From NCBI RefSeq assembly GCF_014217565.1, contig NZ_CP043661.1, positions 3,782,001 through 3,846,000 on the forward strand: a stretch of DNA of 64,000 nucleotides, read 5' to 3'. Made by a program: the position numbers and the translations under genes. The stretch is from Kribbella qitaiheensis. GTDB lineage: Bacteria > Actinomycetota > Actinomycetes > Propionibacteriales > Kribbellaceae. Shown here one piece after another: positions 1-9,538 of the stretch. The stretch's first letter is position 1. The number at the start of each line of letters is the position of its first letter. Below the pieces are notes generated by a model. The model was given only the letters and a program-made list of their open reading frames with translations, made no database searches and had not been told where the DNA came from.

Positions 1-934
1 CGACCTCGCCGAGGAACGGAAACAGCCCGACCGCCTTCCGCGCCAGTTCCCGCAGAACCTTGACCCGCACGGACTCGTCGAACCCGATCCGCTCCCGGCT
101 GGACCCGATCAGCACCGTCCCCGCACGAGTGGACTCGACCACAGTCGACGTCTGCAGGTCCGCGTCCCCACTACCCACCGCGCCGACATAGTCCGCGTCG
201 TACACCTTGTGCCGAATGCAGTCGGGCAGCGGCGCGGTCACCAGGATCATGCCGCGCCGCGGATGGATCTCGATCGCACCACCCGCCGCCGCACTGAACG
301 GCCCGGCCCACGGACCACAGGCATTGAGTACTGCGCCGCAAGGGATCACGCCCGCATCGGTCTCGAGCGCGATCACACGCCCGCCCGCGTCACGTAGTAC
401 GGACTGGGCGGTGACGCCCGCGCGCACTTCGCCGCCACGAGCCCGTACTGCGGCCAGCAGGGCTGTCGCAGCCAAGACCGGCTGGAGCTGGGCGTCTTCG
501 GGGTAGTAGACGGCCGTCGTGACCGCTCGGGTCAGGAGGGGTTCGAGCTCGAAAGCGTCTGCCGGGGTGATCGCGCGGGCGTCGACTCCCGCGTTCCGCT
601 GCTTGGCCGCGAAGGTCTCCAGCGGTCCAGGATCGGTCGTCGCCACGACCAGGCCGCCCTTGTCCTCCCATTCGACATCCGCGACCCGCTCCGGCAAGCG
701 GTCCAGTACTGCGGGCCACTCGCGGCGGGAGGCGATCGCGAGCGCGAGCTCCGGTCCGGGCTCCTTGTCGGACACGAGGATGTTGCCCTCGCCCGCGGCG
801 GTGGTCCCGCCGGCCGGCGCCCCGCGATCGACGACGATCACCCGAACGCCCGCCGCCGAGAGAGCCTCAGCGCACGCGGCACCGACGATCCCCGCGCCGA
901 CGACAACCACGTCGACGCCACCCGGCTGGACCAT
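1..934 (-). CDS. FAD-dependent oxidoreductase (DAO/glycine oxidase-like), 3' end outside window
   Basis: Frame is open from an ATG at 934 to the left edge (311 codons seen), so the C-terminus is missing. Residues about 6-30 form a Rossmann FAD fold with VVVGAGIVGAACAEAL followed by a hydrophobic strand ending in VVDRG, and the rest reads like D-amino-acid/sarcosine oxidase family proteins (for example PRRGMILVTAPL). Such enzymes oxidise amino acids or secondary amines with FAD in the cytosol. Substrate cannot be told from sequence. The divergent neighbour at 1058-1651 points the same way, so regulation by it is not evident. Confidence 0.85.
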   Translation of the reverse strand, partial: MVQPGGVDVVVVGAGIVGAACAEALSAAGVRVIVVDRGAPAGGTTAAGEGNILVSDKEPGPELALAIASRREWPAVLDRLPERVADVEWEDKGGLVVATTDPGPLETFAAKQRNAGVDARAITPADAFELEPLLTRAVTTAVYYPEDAQLQPVLAATALLAAVRARGGEVRAGVTAQSVLRDAGGRVIALETDAGVIPCGAVLNACGPWAGPFSAAAGGAIEIHPRRGMILVTAPLPDCIRHKVYDADYVGAVGSGDADLQTSTVVESTRAGTVLIGSSRERIGFDESVRVKVLRELARKAVGLFPFLGEV

Positions 935-1057
935 CGGACACCTCGCTACCGTTCAATAGAATGAACGATCCGAGCGTAAGCTCGGCCGGCATCCCCAGTC
1001 AATGGGTCACCTCGGCGCCTCACGGCCCTGATCGCGGGCGCGGGCCCTCGCCCTTGG

Positions 1058-1651
1058 TCAGTTCGGCGGGTGGATCGAGGTGAGGGTGGGGGTGGCGAGG
1101 TCGGACGGGTATTCGAGCAGTAGGACCGAGGCGACCGGGCCGTCCAGCGCCTCGTACTCGTGTGGCCCGTCAGCGCGGAAGGCCAGATAGTCCCCGGCGC
1201 CGATCTCGTGGTCGCGCCCGCGGGTCGTCAGCCGGAGTCGGCCGGACAGGACGACGTGGTGCTCGGTGCCGGGATGGCCGGTCGAGTGCTGGACCACGCC
1301 GGGGCGGATCCGCTGGTCGTAGATCTCGAACAGGCTGCCAGGGTGTTCGAGCCGGCGCAGCATCCGCAGGTCGACGGCGTCGCCGCTGAGCACATCCAGT
1401 TCGGCCGAGCGGACGACGACCAGATCCGAGGCCGGCGGCTCGTTCAGCAGTGCCGAGACCGGGACACCGAGAGCGTTCGACAAACTGAACACCGTCTCGA
1501 TCGTCGGATTGCCCGCGCCCGACTCCAGCTGGGACAGCGTGCCCTTCGCGATCCCCGATCGCCTGGCCAGCTCGGACAACGAGATCCCCTGCTCGTCGCG
1601 CCGCGCCCGCAGATTGACACCCAGCACCCGGCCCGCTCCCTGGCTACCCAC
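1058..1651 (-). CDS. XRE-family transcriptional regulator with C-terminal cupin domain
   Basis: About 197 aa from a GTG at 1651. Residues 10-65 are a helix-turn-helix of XRE type (ISLSELARRSGIAKGTLSQL); residues about 110-185 are a small cupin barrel (HSTGHPGTEHHVVLSGRL, GAGDYLAF, PHEYEAL). Proteins of this build sense a small ligand through the cupin and repress or activate neighbouring genes. A longer reading to 1810 would overlap the divergent transporter by about 100 bp, so the GTG start is preferred. The intergenic space to the CDF gene is about 60 bp and must hold both promoters, which suggests the regulator controls the transporter or itself (inference). Confidence 0.8.
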   Translation of the reverse strand: MGSQGAGRVLGVNLRARRDEQGISLSELARRSGIAKGTLSQLESGAGNPTIETVFSLSNALGVPVSALLNEPPASDLVVVRSAELDVLSGDAVDLRMLRRLEHPGSLFEIYDQRIRPGVVQHSTGHPGTEHHVVLSGRLRLTTRGRDHEIGAGDYLAFRADGPHEYEALDGPVASVLLLEYPSDLATPTLTSIHPPN

Positions 1652-1713
1652 CCGGGGAGCATCCCATATCGCGACGGTTTGGCTTTCGGGTCGCGCGGGC
1701 ACCGAGCCGGTTG

Positions 1714-2631
1714 ATGGCTGAAGAATCCCAGGGAACCGTACTCCTCGCCGGCGTTGCCAATCTCGCGATCGCGGTCGCCAAATGCATCGCCGGACTGCTC
1801 TCAGGATCAACAGCCCTGCTGGCGGAGGCCGCGCACTCCGTCGCGGACACGCTCAACCAGGTCTTCTTGCTGACGGCACTCAAACGCAGCCGCAAACCTG
1901 CCGATGGCCAGCACCCGTTCGGTTACGGCATGGAGCGCTATTTCTGGGCGCTGCTCGCCGCTGTCGGGATCTTCGTCCTCGGTGCCGGGTTCTCGATCGC
2001 CGAGGGCATCCGCGCGATCCTGCATCCCGAGCCGGTGGCCGCGCTCGCGCTGGCGTACGGCGTACTCGTGATCTCGTTCATCTTCGAGGGGATCTCCTGG
2101 CTGAAGGCCGTCCGGCAACTCCGCCGCGAGGCGGCCGAGGACGGCAGCCCGACCCTCGAACACCTCCGCGAGAATGCCGAACCGGCCGTGAAGACCGTCG
2201 CCTTCGAGGACTCGGCCGCGCTGATCGGCCTGCTGATCGCCGCCGTCGGGATCACCTTGAGCGCGATCACCGGCAAGGAGTACTTCGACGGCGCCGCATC
2301 CGTCGCCATCGGCCTCTTGCTGATCGGCGTCGCCTACATGCTCGGCAAGGACAACAAGTCGATGCTGATCGGCAAGGCGCTGCCGGAGGACGTCGAGGAC
2401 AAGATCCGCGCCGAGATCGCCCGTACGCCCGGCATCGACGCGGTCGTCGAGCTCCTCAGCCTCCGACTCGCCCCGGACGAGGTCCTGGTCGTCGTACGGG
2501 TCGACCTCGACAACTCCCAGACCACCGGCGCCGCGGTCGAACAACTCGCCGAACAGGTCGACGCGCAGGTACGCCGTGAGTTCCCGACGGTCCGTCATCT
2601 CTTCCTCGACCCCACCCCGAGCCCTACCTGA
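1714..2631 (+). CDS. Cation diffusion facilitator (CDF) family metal transporter
   Basis: 305 aa, the usual CDF size. The N-terminal half carries the membrane segments, including LLAGVANLAIAVAKCIAGLL and the metal-binding helix with AEAAHSVADTLNQ, and a conserved HPFGYGMERYFWA stretch; the C-terminal 90 residues are a cytosolic ferredoxin-like domain (AEIARTPGIDAVVELLSLRL). CDF proteins export Zn2+, Fe2+, Co2+ or Mn2+ by proton antiport; the metal here is not known. ATG at 1714 is preceded by a TTG at 1711 that could also start. Divergent from the XRE-cupin gene. Confidence 0.9.
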   Translation: MAEESQGTVLLAGVANLAIAVAKCIAGLLSGSTALLAEAAHSVADTLNQVFLLTALKRSRKPADGQHPFGYGMERYFWALLAAVGIFVLGAGFSIAEGIRAILHPEPVAALALAYGVLVISFIFEGISWLKAVRQLRREAAEDGSPTLEHLRENAEPAVKTVAFEDSAALIGLLIAAVGITLSAITGKEYFDGAASVAIGLLLIGVAYMLGKDNKSMLIGKALPEDVEDKIRAEIARTPGIDAVVELLSLRLAPDEVLVVVRVDLDNSQTTGAAVEQLAEQVDAQVRREFPTVRHLFLDPTPSPT

Positions 2632-2744
2632 CGATGCTCCCTCTTACACATTTCCGAATCGGATCGAGTGTGACCTTTCCCCTTGTGGATAAGGAGAAAA
2701 TGGTTCGACCCTGATTTGGTGCGGCTTCGCTGGATGGCTTAGAA

Positions 2745-2760
2745 TCGAACACATGTTCGC
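2745..2760. promoter_or_regulatory. Candidate LexA (SOS) box over the start codon of the HNH gene
   Basis: TCGAAC-ACAT-GTTCGC matches the actinobacterial LexA palindrome TCGAAC-N4-GTTCGA at 11 of 12 fixed positions. It spans the ATG at 2753, so bound LexA would block transcription or early elongation. LexA control of 13E12-family genes is known from Mycobacterium; here it is a sequence match only. Confidence 0.7.
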
Positions 2761-4462
2761 CACTGATTTCAGCCACTGCGACGTCGCCCAGACCTTGTCT
2801 GCCGCAGTCGTCGCACACGAGCGGCAGCGACAGGGCGAACTCGACCTCATCCTCCTCGCCCAGCACTATGCCGACCTGCACCCGTCACGGGCGACGGTCC
2901 GCGACGACGGTTTGCCGGGCGGTGAGCAGACCCGGGTCTACGGCGGTGAAGGCTGCCCTGAGATCACCGAATTCGCGGCCGCCGAGTTCGGCGCGGTCAC
3001 CGGCCGATCTGCTGGATCAGCCGCCGTCTTCATCGGCCGGGCCGTCGCCCTACGGGAGCGATTCCCCCAGACCTGGAAACGGGTCAAGTCCGGTCACGCC
3101 ACCGGATGGAAAGCCTGCCTGATGGCCCAGGACTGCGTGACTCTCTCGTTCGAGGCCGCAGCGATCGTTGATCGACGGGTCGCGGACATCATCGATTCGG
3201 TCACCGGCCAACAACTGAGAAAGATCATCAAAGCCGCGAGCTGGGACGCCGATCCCGACGCCGCCAAAGCAAAGGCCGAAGAGAAGGCGAAAGAACGCGG
3301 TGTGTGGGTCGGCCGCACCGACGATCACGGCACCACCACCTTGTTCGTCAAGGCCGCAACCGGCGACATCATCCAGTTGAACGCGACCATCACCCAGCTC
3401 GCCAACGCCCTCGCGGCCCTCGGCGACACCACCTCCCGCGACCAGCGCCGCGCCAAAGCCGCCGGCCTCCTGTCCGACCCCGAGCTGGCCGCCGACCTCC
3501 TCGCCGCAGCCCACCACCTCGCGACCACAGATTCGGCCACCGGTCAGACCGACCCGGACAATCGAAGGGACCTCCTCGAAGACGCCACAACACCGGATGT
3601 CGCGTCGGGCTCGTCCACCCGGCGGGTCCCCGACCGGGTCATTCGCACGGACGCCCGCGGCGACGAAGACTCCTTGCTGGACGATCTCGCCGAGCCCGGT
3701 CCGGACGACGAGGCCGACCGCGACACCCCGCACCCGGACACACCGGACCATCCACTCGACCAGGACCGTCCACTCGCCACTCCGGGCGATCCACCTGGCG
3801 AGCGACGGCCCATGCTTCGTCGCGCCCTCGGCTCAGGTGAGTCACCCGCGCCGGTAGACGGCCCTGCCCGGCCGGGCATGGATACTGCCGCACGCCTCGA
3901 ACTGCGCCGCAAGATCAACGCCACCCGATGCGACCACCCCAACCAGGGCCGCCGCACCTACCAGACCGTGGTCAACCTCCACATCACCGACCAGACCCTC
4001 CTCGCCGGTGAAGGCACCGCACGGGTCGAAGGCTACGGACCCGCCTACACCGACCGGCTCGAAGAACTCCTCGGCCATCACCGCATCGTGCTACGCCCCG
4101 TCATCGACCTCAATCAGGCCATCAGCGTCCACGCCTACGAAATCCCCACCCGCATCCGCGACCACATCAACCAGCGCTACCCGGTCGAACAATTCCCCTA
4201 CGGCTCCGGCGAGACCACCAACTCCACCGACCTCGACCACCTCCAGCCCTACCAGCCCGAAAACCCAACCGCACAAACCAACACCGAAAACCTCGCACCA
4301 CTACGCCGGTTCAGCCACCGCCTGAAAACCCACGGCGACTGGGAGGTGCGCCGCATCGACGCGCACACACTCGAATGGATCAGCCCCCACGGCTACCAGT
4401 TCCACGTCGACCACAACGGCACCCACCCAGCCCCCACCCGAAACCGTCTGCGGGATGGGTGA
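2753..4462 (+). CDS. DUF222 / HNH endonuclease (13E12 repeat family) protein
   Basis: 569 aa. The N-terminal ~330 residues are the DUF222 region (ARERFPQTWKRVKSG-like block, GLLSDPELAADLL), followed by an acidic low-complexity linker (about residues 270-370) and a C-terminal HNH domain with DLDHLQPY, NTENLAPL and HRLKTHG where the H, N and H expected for the nuclease are present. Family members are multicopy in actinobacteria and are often SOS-induced; their biological role is not settled. A LexA-like box covers the start. No partner gene lies next to it. Confidence 0.88.
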   Translation: MFATDFSHCDVAQTLSAAVVAHERQRQGELDLILLAQHYADLHPSRATVRDDGLPGGEQTRVYGGEGCPEITEFAAAEFGAVTGRSAGSAAVFIGRAVALRERFPQTWKRVKSGHATGWKACLMAQDCVTLSFEAAAIVDRRVADIIDSVTGQQLRKIIKAASWDADPDAAKAKAEEKAKERGVWVGRTDDHGTTTLFVKAATGDIIQLNATITQLANALAALGDTTSRDQRRAKAAGLLSDPELAADLLAAAHHLATTDSATGQTDPDNRRDLLEDATTPDVASGSSTRRVPDRVIRTDARGDEDSLLDDLAEPGPDDEADRDTPHPDTPDHPLDQDRPLATPGDPPGERRPMLRRALGSGESPAPVDGPARPGMDTAARLELRRKINATRCDHPNQGRRTYQTVVNLHITDQTLLAGEGTARVEGYGPAYTDRLEELLGHHRIVLRPVIDLNQAISVHAYEIPTRIRDHINQRYPVEQFPYGSGETTNSTDLDHLQPYQPENPTAQTNTENLAPLRRFSHRLKTHGDWEVRRIDAHTLEWISPHGYQFHVDHNGTHPAPTRNRLRDG

Positions 4463-4511
4463 CCAGAGACACGGAAGGACTCAGTCTCCCGCCGAACCCG
4501 TCAGCAGTTGC

Positions 4512-4691
4512 TCAGTCTTCGGGTCGGTTGGCGACGATCACGGCTATCGGTGGGAGGACGGCGGCGACGCAGCTCATCCCGATCGCGACCGGGATCGAGA
4601 ACAGGCGCACGACGAACCAAGCCAGGCCGATCAGGGTCAGACAGGTCCCCATCAGCCAGACGTAGGCCTTCACCCGCTTCTGTCGCTTCAT
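4512..4691 (-). CDS. DUF3099-type small membrane protein
   Basis: 59 aa, from ATG 4691 to TGA 4512, preceded by a good AGGAA ribosome site. It begins MKRQKRVKAYVWLMG, then has two hydrophobic segments (TCLTLIGLAWFVV and AIGMSCVAAVLPPIAVIVA) and a short polar tail. Size, basic start and two-helix layout fit the DUF3099 family of actinobacterial inner-membrane proteins, function unknown. Divergent from the response regulator downstream. Confidence 0.75.
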   Translation of the reverse strand: MKRQKRVKAYVWLMGTCLTLIGLAWFVVRLFSIPVAIGMSCVAAVLPPIAVIVANRPED

Positions 4692-4798
4692 CTGCGGTTC
4701 CTTCCACTACTTCGACCATACTCACGTCGCTGAAGTTCTGCTGAAGGTTGTGGCGGTTGGGATCGGCGCACAGCACCGTCGGGTGCGACGATGGGCGG

Positions 4799-5482
4799 AT
4801 GGCGGCGAGGGTCCTGGTGGTCGAGGACGCGGAGGCGATCCGGACCGCGGTCGGGATCGCGCTGGAGGATGCCGGCTACCTGGTCCTGACGCGCCCCGAC
4901 GGCGAGCTGCTCGAGCGTGATCTCGCCTCGTTCCGCCCGGATCTGGCGTTGCTGGACGTGATGCTGCCCGGCCGCGACGGTTTCGAACTGCTGGAGGTCG
5001 TACGGCGACTCTCAAGCGCCGGGATCGTCTTGCTGACCGCCCGGGACGCAGTAGAAGACCGCCTGCACGGCCTACGAACCGGCGCCGATGACTACGTCGT
5101 GAAGCCGTTCGTCCTCGCCGAGCTCATCGCCCGCGTCGAGGCCGTGCTCCGCCGCATGGGCCGCCTCCGAACCGTCCTCGAGATCGACGACCTCCAAATC
5201 GACGTGGAAGCGAACTCGGTAACCCGCGCCGGCCAACCGATCGACCTGACCGCCACCGAACTAAAGCTGCTGACCTTCCTGGCCGGCCGCCGAGACAAGG
5301 TAGTAGGCAAGGCCCAGATCCTCGCCGCCGTCTGGGGCTACGACGACTACGCCGCCAACCTCGTCGAAGTCCACGTCAGCGCCCTCCGCCGCAAACTGGA
5401 GACCACCGGCCCCCGCCTCCTCCATACCATCCGAGGCTCCGGCTACATCCTCCGAGCCACCCCTTCAAGCGAATCCCCATGA
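4799..5482 (+). CDS. OmpR/PhoB-type response regulator
   Basis: 227 aa. Receiver domain residues 1-115 with the phosphoacceptor Asp53 in LLDVMLPG, acidic pocket near VVEDAE and Lys102 in YVVKPF; C-terminal winged helix (residues about 130-220) with TATELKLLTFLAG and the RGSGYIL end typical of PhoB DNA-binding domains. The start at 4799 is chosen because MAARVLVVEDAE is the canonical N-terminus; an upstream in-frame TTG/GTG adds 17 unlikely residues. Overlaps the histidine kinase by 4 bp (ATGA), so the pair is co-translated. Confidence 0.93.
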   Translation: MAARVLVVEDAEAIRTAVGIALEDAGYLVLTRPDGELLERDLASFRPDLALLDVMLPGRDGFELLEVVRRLSSAGIVLLTARDAVEDRLHGLRTGADDYVVKPFVLAELIARVEAVLRRMGRLRTVLEIDDLQIDVEANSVTRAGQPIDLTATELKLLTFLAGRRDKVVGKAQILAAVWGYDDYAANLVEVHVSALRRKLETTGPRLLHTIRGSGYILRATPSSESP

Positions 5483-6885
5483 CCCAACCCATCCCAGACC
5501 CACCAACCCCACCGCCAGGCGGGCTCCCACCCACCACGCCTTCCCTAACCCCAGCGACAGGCGGCCTGCGCACTGTCTCTCTCCGGCGGCGCGTCACCCT
5601 GATGGCACTGGTAGTCCTGCTCGTAGTACTCCCCATCACCGGCCTGGCCGTGAAAGCCATCTTCGACGCGCAAGCCGAGCGCAACCTCAACACCCTCCTG
5701 AACGGACGCGCACAACTCGCCCAACAACTCGCTCGCCAGAACGTCGCACCAGCCAACCTCGTCCGCAGGATCGACGCCGACGGCATCCGCGTCACCCTCA
5801 CTCTGCGCACCGGTCAACAATTCGGCGCTCCTCCGGTCGAGCCCACCGGCAAGATCCGCGAAGTCCGCGCCACCCTGCAAGCCGGCCAACGCACCCGCGG
5901 CGCGACCCTCGTCCTCACCGCCGACACCTCACTCCTCGACGGCGCCAGCCGCACCCTCCGCCGAGTCCTCCTCATCTCCGGCGCCGCAGCCCTACTCATC
6001 ACAGCCCTGGCCCTCATCCTCGGCATGCGGCTAGCCCTCGCCCCGCTGGACGCGATGACCTCACTCGCCCGATCGATCGCCGCCGGACGACGAGGCGGCC
6101 GCCTGCAACCCACCCGCACCGACACCGAACTCGGCCGAACAGCAGCCGCATTCGACGAGATGCTCGACTCACTCGAAGGCGCCGAACGCACCGCGCGCGG
6201 CTCCGAACAGCGAATGCGCCAGTTCGTCGCAGACGCCGCCCACGAGCTCCGTACGCCGGTAGCCGGCCTCCAAACCGCAGCAGAAACCCTGCTCCAGTTG
6301 ACTCCTGACGCCCCCTCGCACCGCCGCGAGGAACTCGAACTCCTCCTCGTCCGCGAATCCCGCCGAGCCGGCACCCTGGTCGCGGACCTCCTCGAACTCG
6401 CCAGAATCGACGCCGGCCTGGAACTCCGCCGCCGCCCGGTCCACCTCCGCGCCCTGGCCACCACCCAACTGGACCGCCTGCGCCTGACCGCCCCCACCCT
6501 CACCATCAACTTCACCGGTCCCGACCTCTCGGTCTTTGCCGACCCCGACCGGCTGACCCAGATCCTCGCGAACCTCCTGGACAACGCCCGCCACGCCACC
6601 ACCGGCCACGGCCAGATCGACATCCTCGTCAAACCCGCTCCCGACCTGATCGAGATAGTGGTCCAGGACAACGGACCCGGCGTCCCACCCCAAGCCAGGG
6701 AACGAATCTTCCAGCGCCTGGTCCACGGTGAGCGCAGCAAGGGCTCTGGCCTCGGCCTCCCGATCGCCAGAGGATTCGCCCGCGCCCACGGTGGCGACCT
6801 GGTCTGCATCGACCGCCCCGACGGTCGACCAGGTGCGGCCTTCCGTTTGACGTTGCCAGCAGCAACCACCCCGCTCAGACCTTGA
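5479..6885 (+). CDS. Sensor histidine kinase
   Basis: 468 aa. A Pro-rich cytosolic start, first membrane helix at about 38-58 (TLMALVVLLVVLPITGLAV), an extracytoplasmic domain of about 100 residues, second helix at about 165-190, HAMP, then the dimerisation H-box with His255 in DAAHELRTPVAG, N-box ILANLLDNARHA, G1 DNGPGVP and G2 GSGLGLPIARGFARAHGG. Partner of the response regulator just upstream. The signal sensed is unknown. The 3' end overlaps the convergent DUF1501 gene by 11 bp. Confidence 0.93.
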   Translation: MTQPIPDPPTPPPGGLPPTTPSLTPATGGLRTVSLRRRVTLMALVVLLVVLPITGLAVKAIFDAQAERNLNTLLNGRAQLAQQLARQNVAPANLVRRIDADGIRVTLTLRTGQQFGAPPVEPTGKIREVRATLQAGQRTRGATLVLTADTSLLDGASRTLRRVLLISGAAALLITALALILGMRLALAPLDAMTSLARSIAAGRRGGRLQPTRTDTELGRTAAAFDEMLDSLEGAERTARGSEQRMRQFVADAAHELRTPVAGLQTAAETLLQLTPDAPSHRREELELLLVRESRRAGTLVADLLELARIDAGLELRRRPVHLRALATTQLDRLRLTAPTLTINFTGPDLSVFADPDRLTQILANLLDNARHATTGHGQIDILVKPAPDLIEIVVQDNGPGVPPQARERIFQRLVHGERSKGSGLGLPIARGFARAHGGDLVCIDRPDGRPGAAFRLTLPAATTPLRP

Positions 6886-8125
6886 GCAATCCCTCGACCT
6901 GCCCGTCGTACCCATCGAGCACCTGCCCGGCATCCGCGCCGAGCACATCCCGCAGTACCGTGCCGTAGACGTCGCGGAAGTCCGTCGTCGCCTTCAGATC
7001 GCCGTTGTCCAGATCCGTCAGGCTCGGCTGCTCCCCGAAGAACCCGCCCTTCACCTTGTCGCCGACGACGAAGAGCGGCCCGGCCGTCCCATGGTCCGTC
7101 CCGTCACTCCCGTTCGCATGCACGCGCCGCCCGAACTCGGAGTACACCAGTACGACGACCTGCCGGCCCCGATCGCTCTTCCGCATCCGCTGCACGAACG
7201 GCGCCAACGCCCCATCCAGCTCACCCAGCAACCGTTGCTGAGTGCCCCTTTCATCAGCATGCGTGTCGAACCCACCCAGCGACACGGAGTACGCCCGAGT
7301 CGGCACGCCCGCCTCGACCAGCCCAGCCACCAACTCCAACTGCGCACCCAACTGAGACCCACCGCCGGCGGAAGCACCCTTGGTCTTCTCGTCGTCCTCC
7401 TCGTCCTCGGTCTCCGCCTGATCGTGCACGGCACCACCAAGCACCCGAACCGCTTCCTGCAAGTCCTGTAGCGATTTCGCCGCCTGCGCCTGCCAATGCT
7501 CCTCACCAGAACTCGGCTTGCCCAACGCGGCGAACGCAGTACCGAGCTTCCCCTCGGGCAACTTCAGCCCACGAACCGGTAGTGACGCCGCCGCCGTCGT
7601 CGCCCCTGCTAACAACGGCGGCAGCGTCGGCTCCACCGACACCGCGTGCAGCGGATCCGCGCCGGTGGCGTCGAGCCAACGCCCCAGCCAGCCGGTCGGC
7701 ACGGGCGTCTTCGGCGACGCGGTCTGCCAGATCGCCATCGACCGGAAGTGGCTGCGATCCGGATCCGGATAGCCCACCCCGCGCACGATCGCGAGCGACT
7801 TGTCGTCCCAGAACCCCTTCAGGCCCCTCAGTCCCGGGTTGAGCCCAAGCCCATCGCCGAGATCCAGCACCTCGTCCGACTGGTAGGCCAGCTCAGGCCG
7901 AGCCTTCTGGTACGCCGGATCACCGGCCGGGACCACCGTATTCAGGCCGTCGTTCCCGCCATACAGCGTCACCACCACCAGCACGGAATCCTCACTCTGC
8001 AAGGGATTCCGAACTGCGGCAGTCATCAGATCGGACCAGCTCACCTGGGTGGCGCCGACCGCGAGCGCACCCGCGGCCGTCACCCCGCTCATCGTCAGGA
8101 ACCGGCGCCGGGTCACGTTGTCCAT
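6875..8125 (-). CDS. DUF1501 family Tat-exported protein
   Basis: 416 aa from ATG 8125, preceded by GAGGAG. The N-terminus has a twin-arginine signal (VTRRRFLTMSG, then AAGALAVGAT). Internal blocks VTLYGGNDGLNTVVP, SVSLGGFDTHADE and YSEFGRRV are typical of DUF1501, an alkaline-phosphatase-superfamily-like family of exported proteins. It is 8 bp downstream of a DUF1800 gene; the two families are paired in many bacteria and probably act together outside the membrane, but their reaction is unknown. An Asp/Glu-rich insert (ETEDEEDDEKTKG) sits mid-protein. Confidence 0.88.
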   Translation of the reverse strand: MDNVTRRRFLTMSGVTAAGALAVGATQVSWSDLMTAAVRNPLQSEDSVLVVVTLYGGNDGLNTVVPAGDPAYQKARPELAYQSDEVLDLGDGLGLNPGLRGLKGFWDDKSLAIVRGVGYPDPDRSHFRSMAIWQTASPKTPVPTGWLGRWLDATGADPLHAVSVEPTLPPLLAGATTAAASLPVRGLKLPEGKLGTAFAALGKPSSGEEHWQAQAAKSLQDLQEAVRVLGGAVHDQAETEDEEDDEKTKGASAGGGSQLGAQLELVAGLVEAGVPTRAYSVSLGGFDTHADERGTQQRLLGELDGALAPFVQRMRKSDRGRQVVVLVYSEFGRRVHANGSDGTDHGTAGPLFVVGDKVKGGFFGEQPSLTDLDNGDLKATTDFRDVYGTVLRDVLGADAGQVLDGYDGQVEGLLKV

Positions 8126-8133
8126 GATTCTCC

Positions 8134-9456
8134 TCAACCACTCACGACGTATTCGGGCGCACAGGCCGCGACAGCGACCAGTTGCGCGGGTTCGCTCACA
8201 CCACTCAACGCAGCTCGAGTCCGGGCCGACCACTGATCGACCCCGAGCAGAGCCCGTACTCCGTCGACGCGCGCGCTGGACTTCTGCAACTGCCCGAGCT
8301 CGGCATTCCTTGCCAGCAAGAGCGCAAGCTGCAACCGGGTCACACCGGCCGAAGTCGTCAACCAGCTTCCGCCCGACGGCCAACCACCAACGCTCGGCGG
8401 CCGCAACGGCAACTGCCCCATCCCCCGCAACCCCGCGATGACCTTCATCCGGGTCTTGTCATCGAGCTTCGCCGGCCGGATTCCGAGCGCCCGCATCAGC
8501 CCGATCACCCATTCCACCGGCTGCTTCACCAACGCCGAAGCGCTGTCCCTGAAGGCAGGTTCCGCGGTGATCGCCTTGAGTACGGCGCCGACATCCCGGC
8601 GTACCCCGTAAGCCGTCACGAGACGATCCATCGTCGCGGCCGGCGGCGGCGTCGCGGAAACGAGGCGGAACCAGATCCGCCCGATCACGAACGGAGCCGA
8701 CTCGGGCTTGGCAAGCGCCAGGTCGACGAAACCTTTCGCATCGAAGTTCCCGGTCTTCCCCAGCATCGTCTTCGGCTCCGAATCGTGCCTGCCCGGGACG
8801 AATCGCGTTTGTGTCGACGTACGGCGAATCGTCCACCCGGTCAGCGCGCGAGCGCCTTCGAAGACATCGGTCTCGACGTAGTGCCCGATCCCGAGCGTGA
8901 AGAGTTCGAGGAACTCGCGCGCCAGGTTCTCGTTCGGCGAACCCTCGCGATTGTCGTTCCCGTCCAGCCACCGGATCAGCGCCGCATCCACGACGAGCGC
9001 CTGGGCGAGATCGCCGAAACTGCCACGAGCGAACTTCCGGAACGTCTGGTTCTGAGCCAGCATCAACTGCGGGCTCCGCACCTTCTGCTCACTGGTCGCG
9101 AAGTGCCCATGCCAGAACCACGTCATCCGCTCGGTCGCGGCCCCCGCCGGCCCACCGACTGCGCCGCCACTCGCAACCATCCGATCGAGCCACCACGCCG
9201 TGATCTTCGCCTCTTGGGCAACCCGCGCCTTGTTCGCCGCCTTCTTGGCTTCCTTGTCCCGCTTCTCCCCCTTGGCCGGCTTCTCGACCGGCGCCGGCGG
9301 GGTCAGCGCGGGCGGTGGCGCACCAGTGTCGGCGTACGGCGCCAGCAGCCGCCCGACCGTCGCGTCATACCCAGCCCCCGCGTCACCCGGCCCCAGCCCG
9401 AACCCCAGCCGGTCATGCAATCGCCGCACAGCGGCCCGCTCAGCTATCTCACCCAT
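8134..9456 (-). CDS. DUF1800 family protein
   Basis: 440 aa from ATG 9456 (MGEIAERAAVRRLHDRLGFG), the usual DUF1800 start. Conserved blocks visible: MTWFWHGHFATS, NENLAREFLELFTLGIGHY, EGARALTGWT and GMGQLPLRPPSVGGWP. A Lys-rich stretch (KPAKGEKRDKEAKK) lies near residue 80. Function is unknown; the gene precedes DUF1501 with 8 bp between them and a shared ribosome site context, so they form an operon. Confidence 0.87.
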   Translation of the reverse strand: MGEIAERAAVRRLHDRLGFGLGPGDAGAGYDATVGRLLAPYADTGAPPPALTPPAPVEKPAKGEKRDKEAKKAANKARVAQEAKITAWWLDRMVASGGAVGGPAGAATERMTWFWHGHFATSEQKVRSPQLMLAQNQTFRKFARGSFGDLAQALVVDAALIRWLDGNDNREGSPNENLAREFLELFTLGIGHYVETDVFEGARALTGWTIRRTSTQTRFVPGRHDSEPKTMLGKTGNFDAKGFVDLALAKPESAPFVIGRIWFRLVSATPPPAATMDRLVTAYGVRRDVGAVLKAITAEPAFRDSASALVKQPVEWVIGLMRALGIRPAKLDDKTRMKVIAGLRGMGQLPLRPPSVGGWPSGGSWLTTSAGVTRLQLALLLARNAELGQLQKSSARVDGVRALLGVDQWSARTRAALSGVSEPAQLVAVAACAPEYVVSG

Positions 9457-9538
9457 GCTTCGATCCTGGCCAGGTCTGCCCCACCAGACCAGCGTCCACC
9501 CGCGATCTTCAGCCAACCCACAGCCGGCCGGCCTGGAT

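Noticed and set aside
1807..2598. Long open frame (263 codons) on the minus strand opposite the CDF transporter
   Set aside because: Codon third-position pattern and composition fit the transporter on the other strand; no start signal or family pattern.
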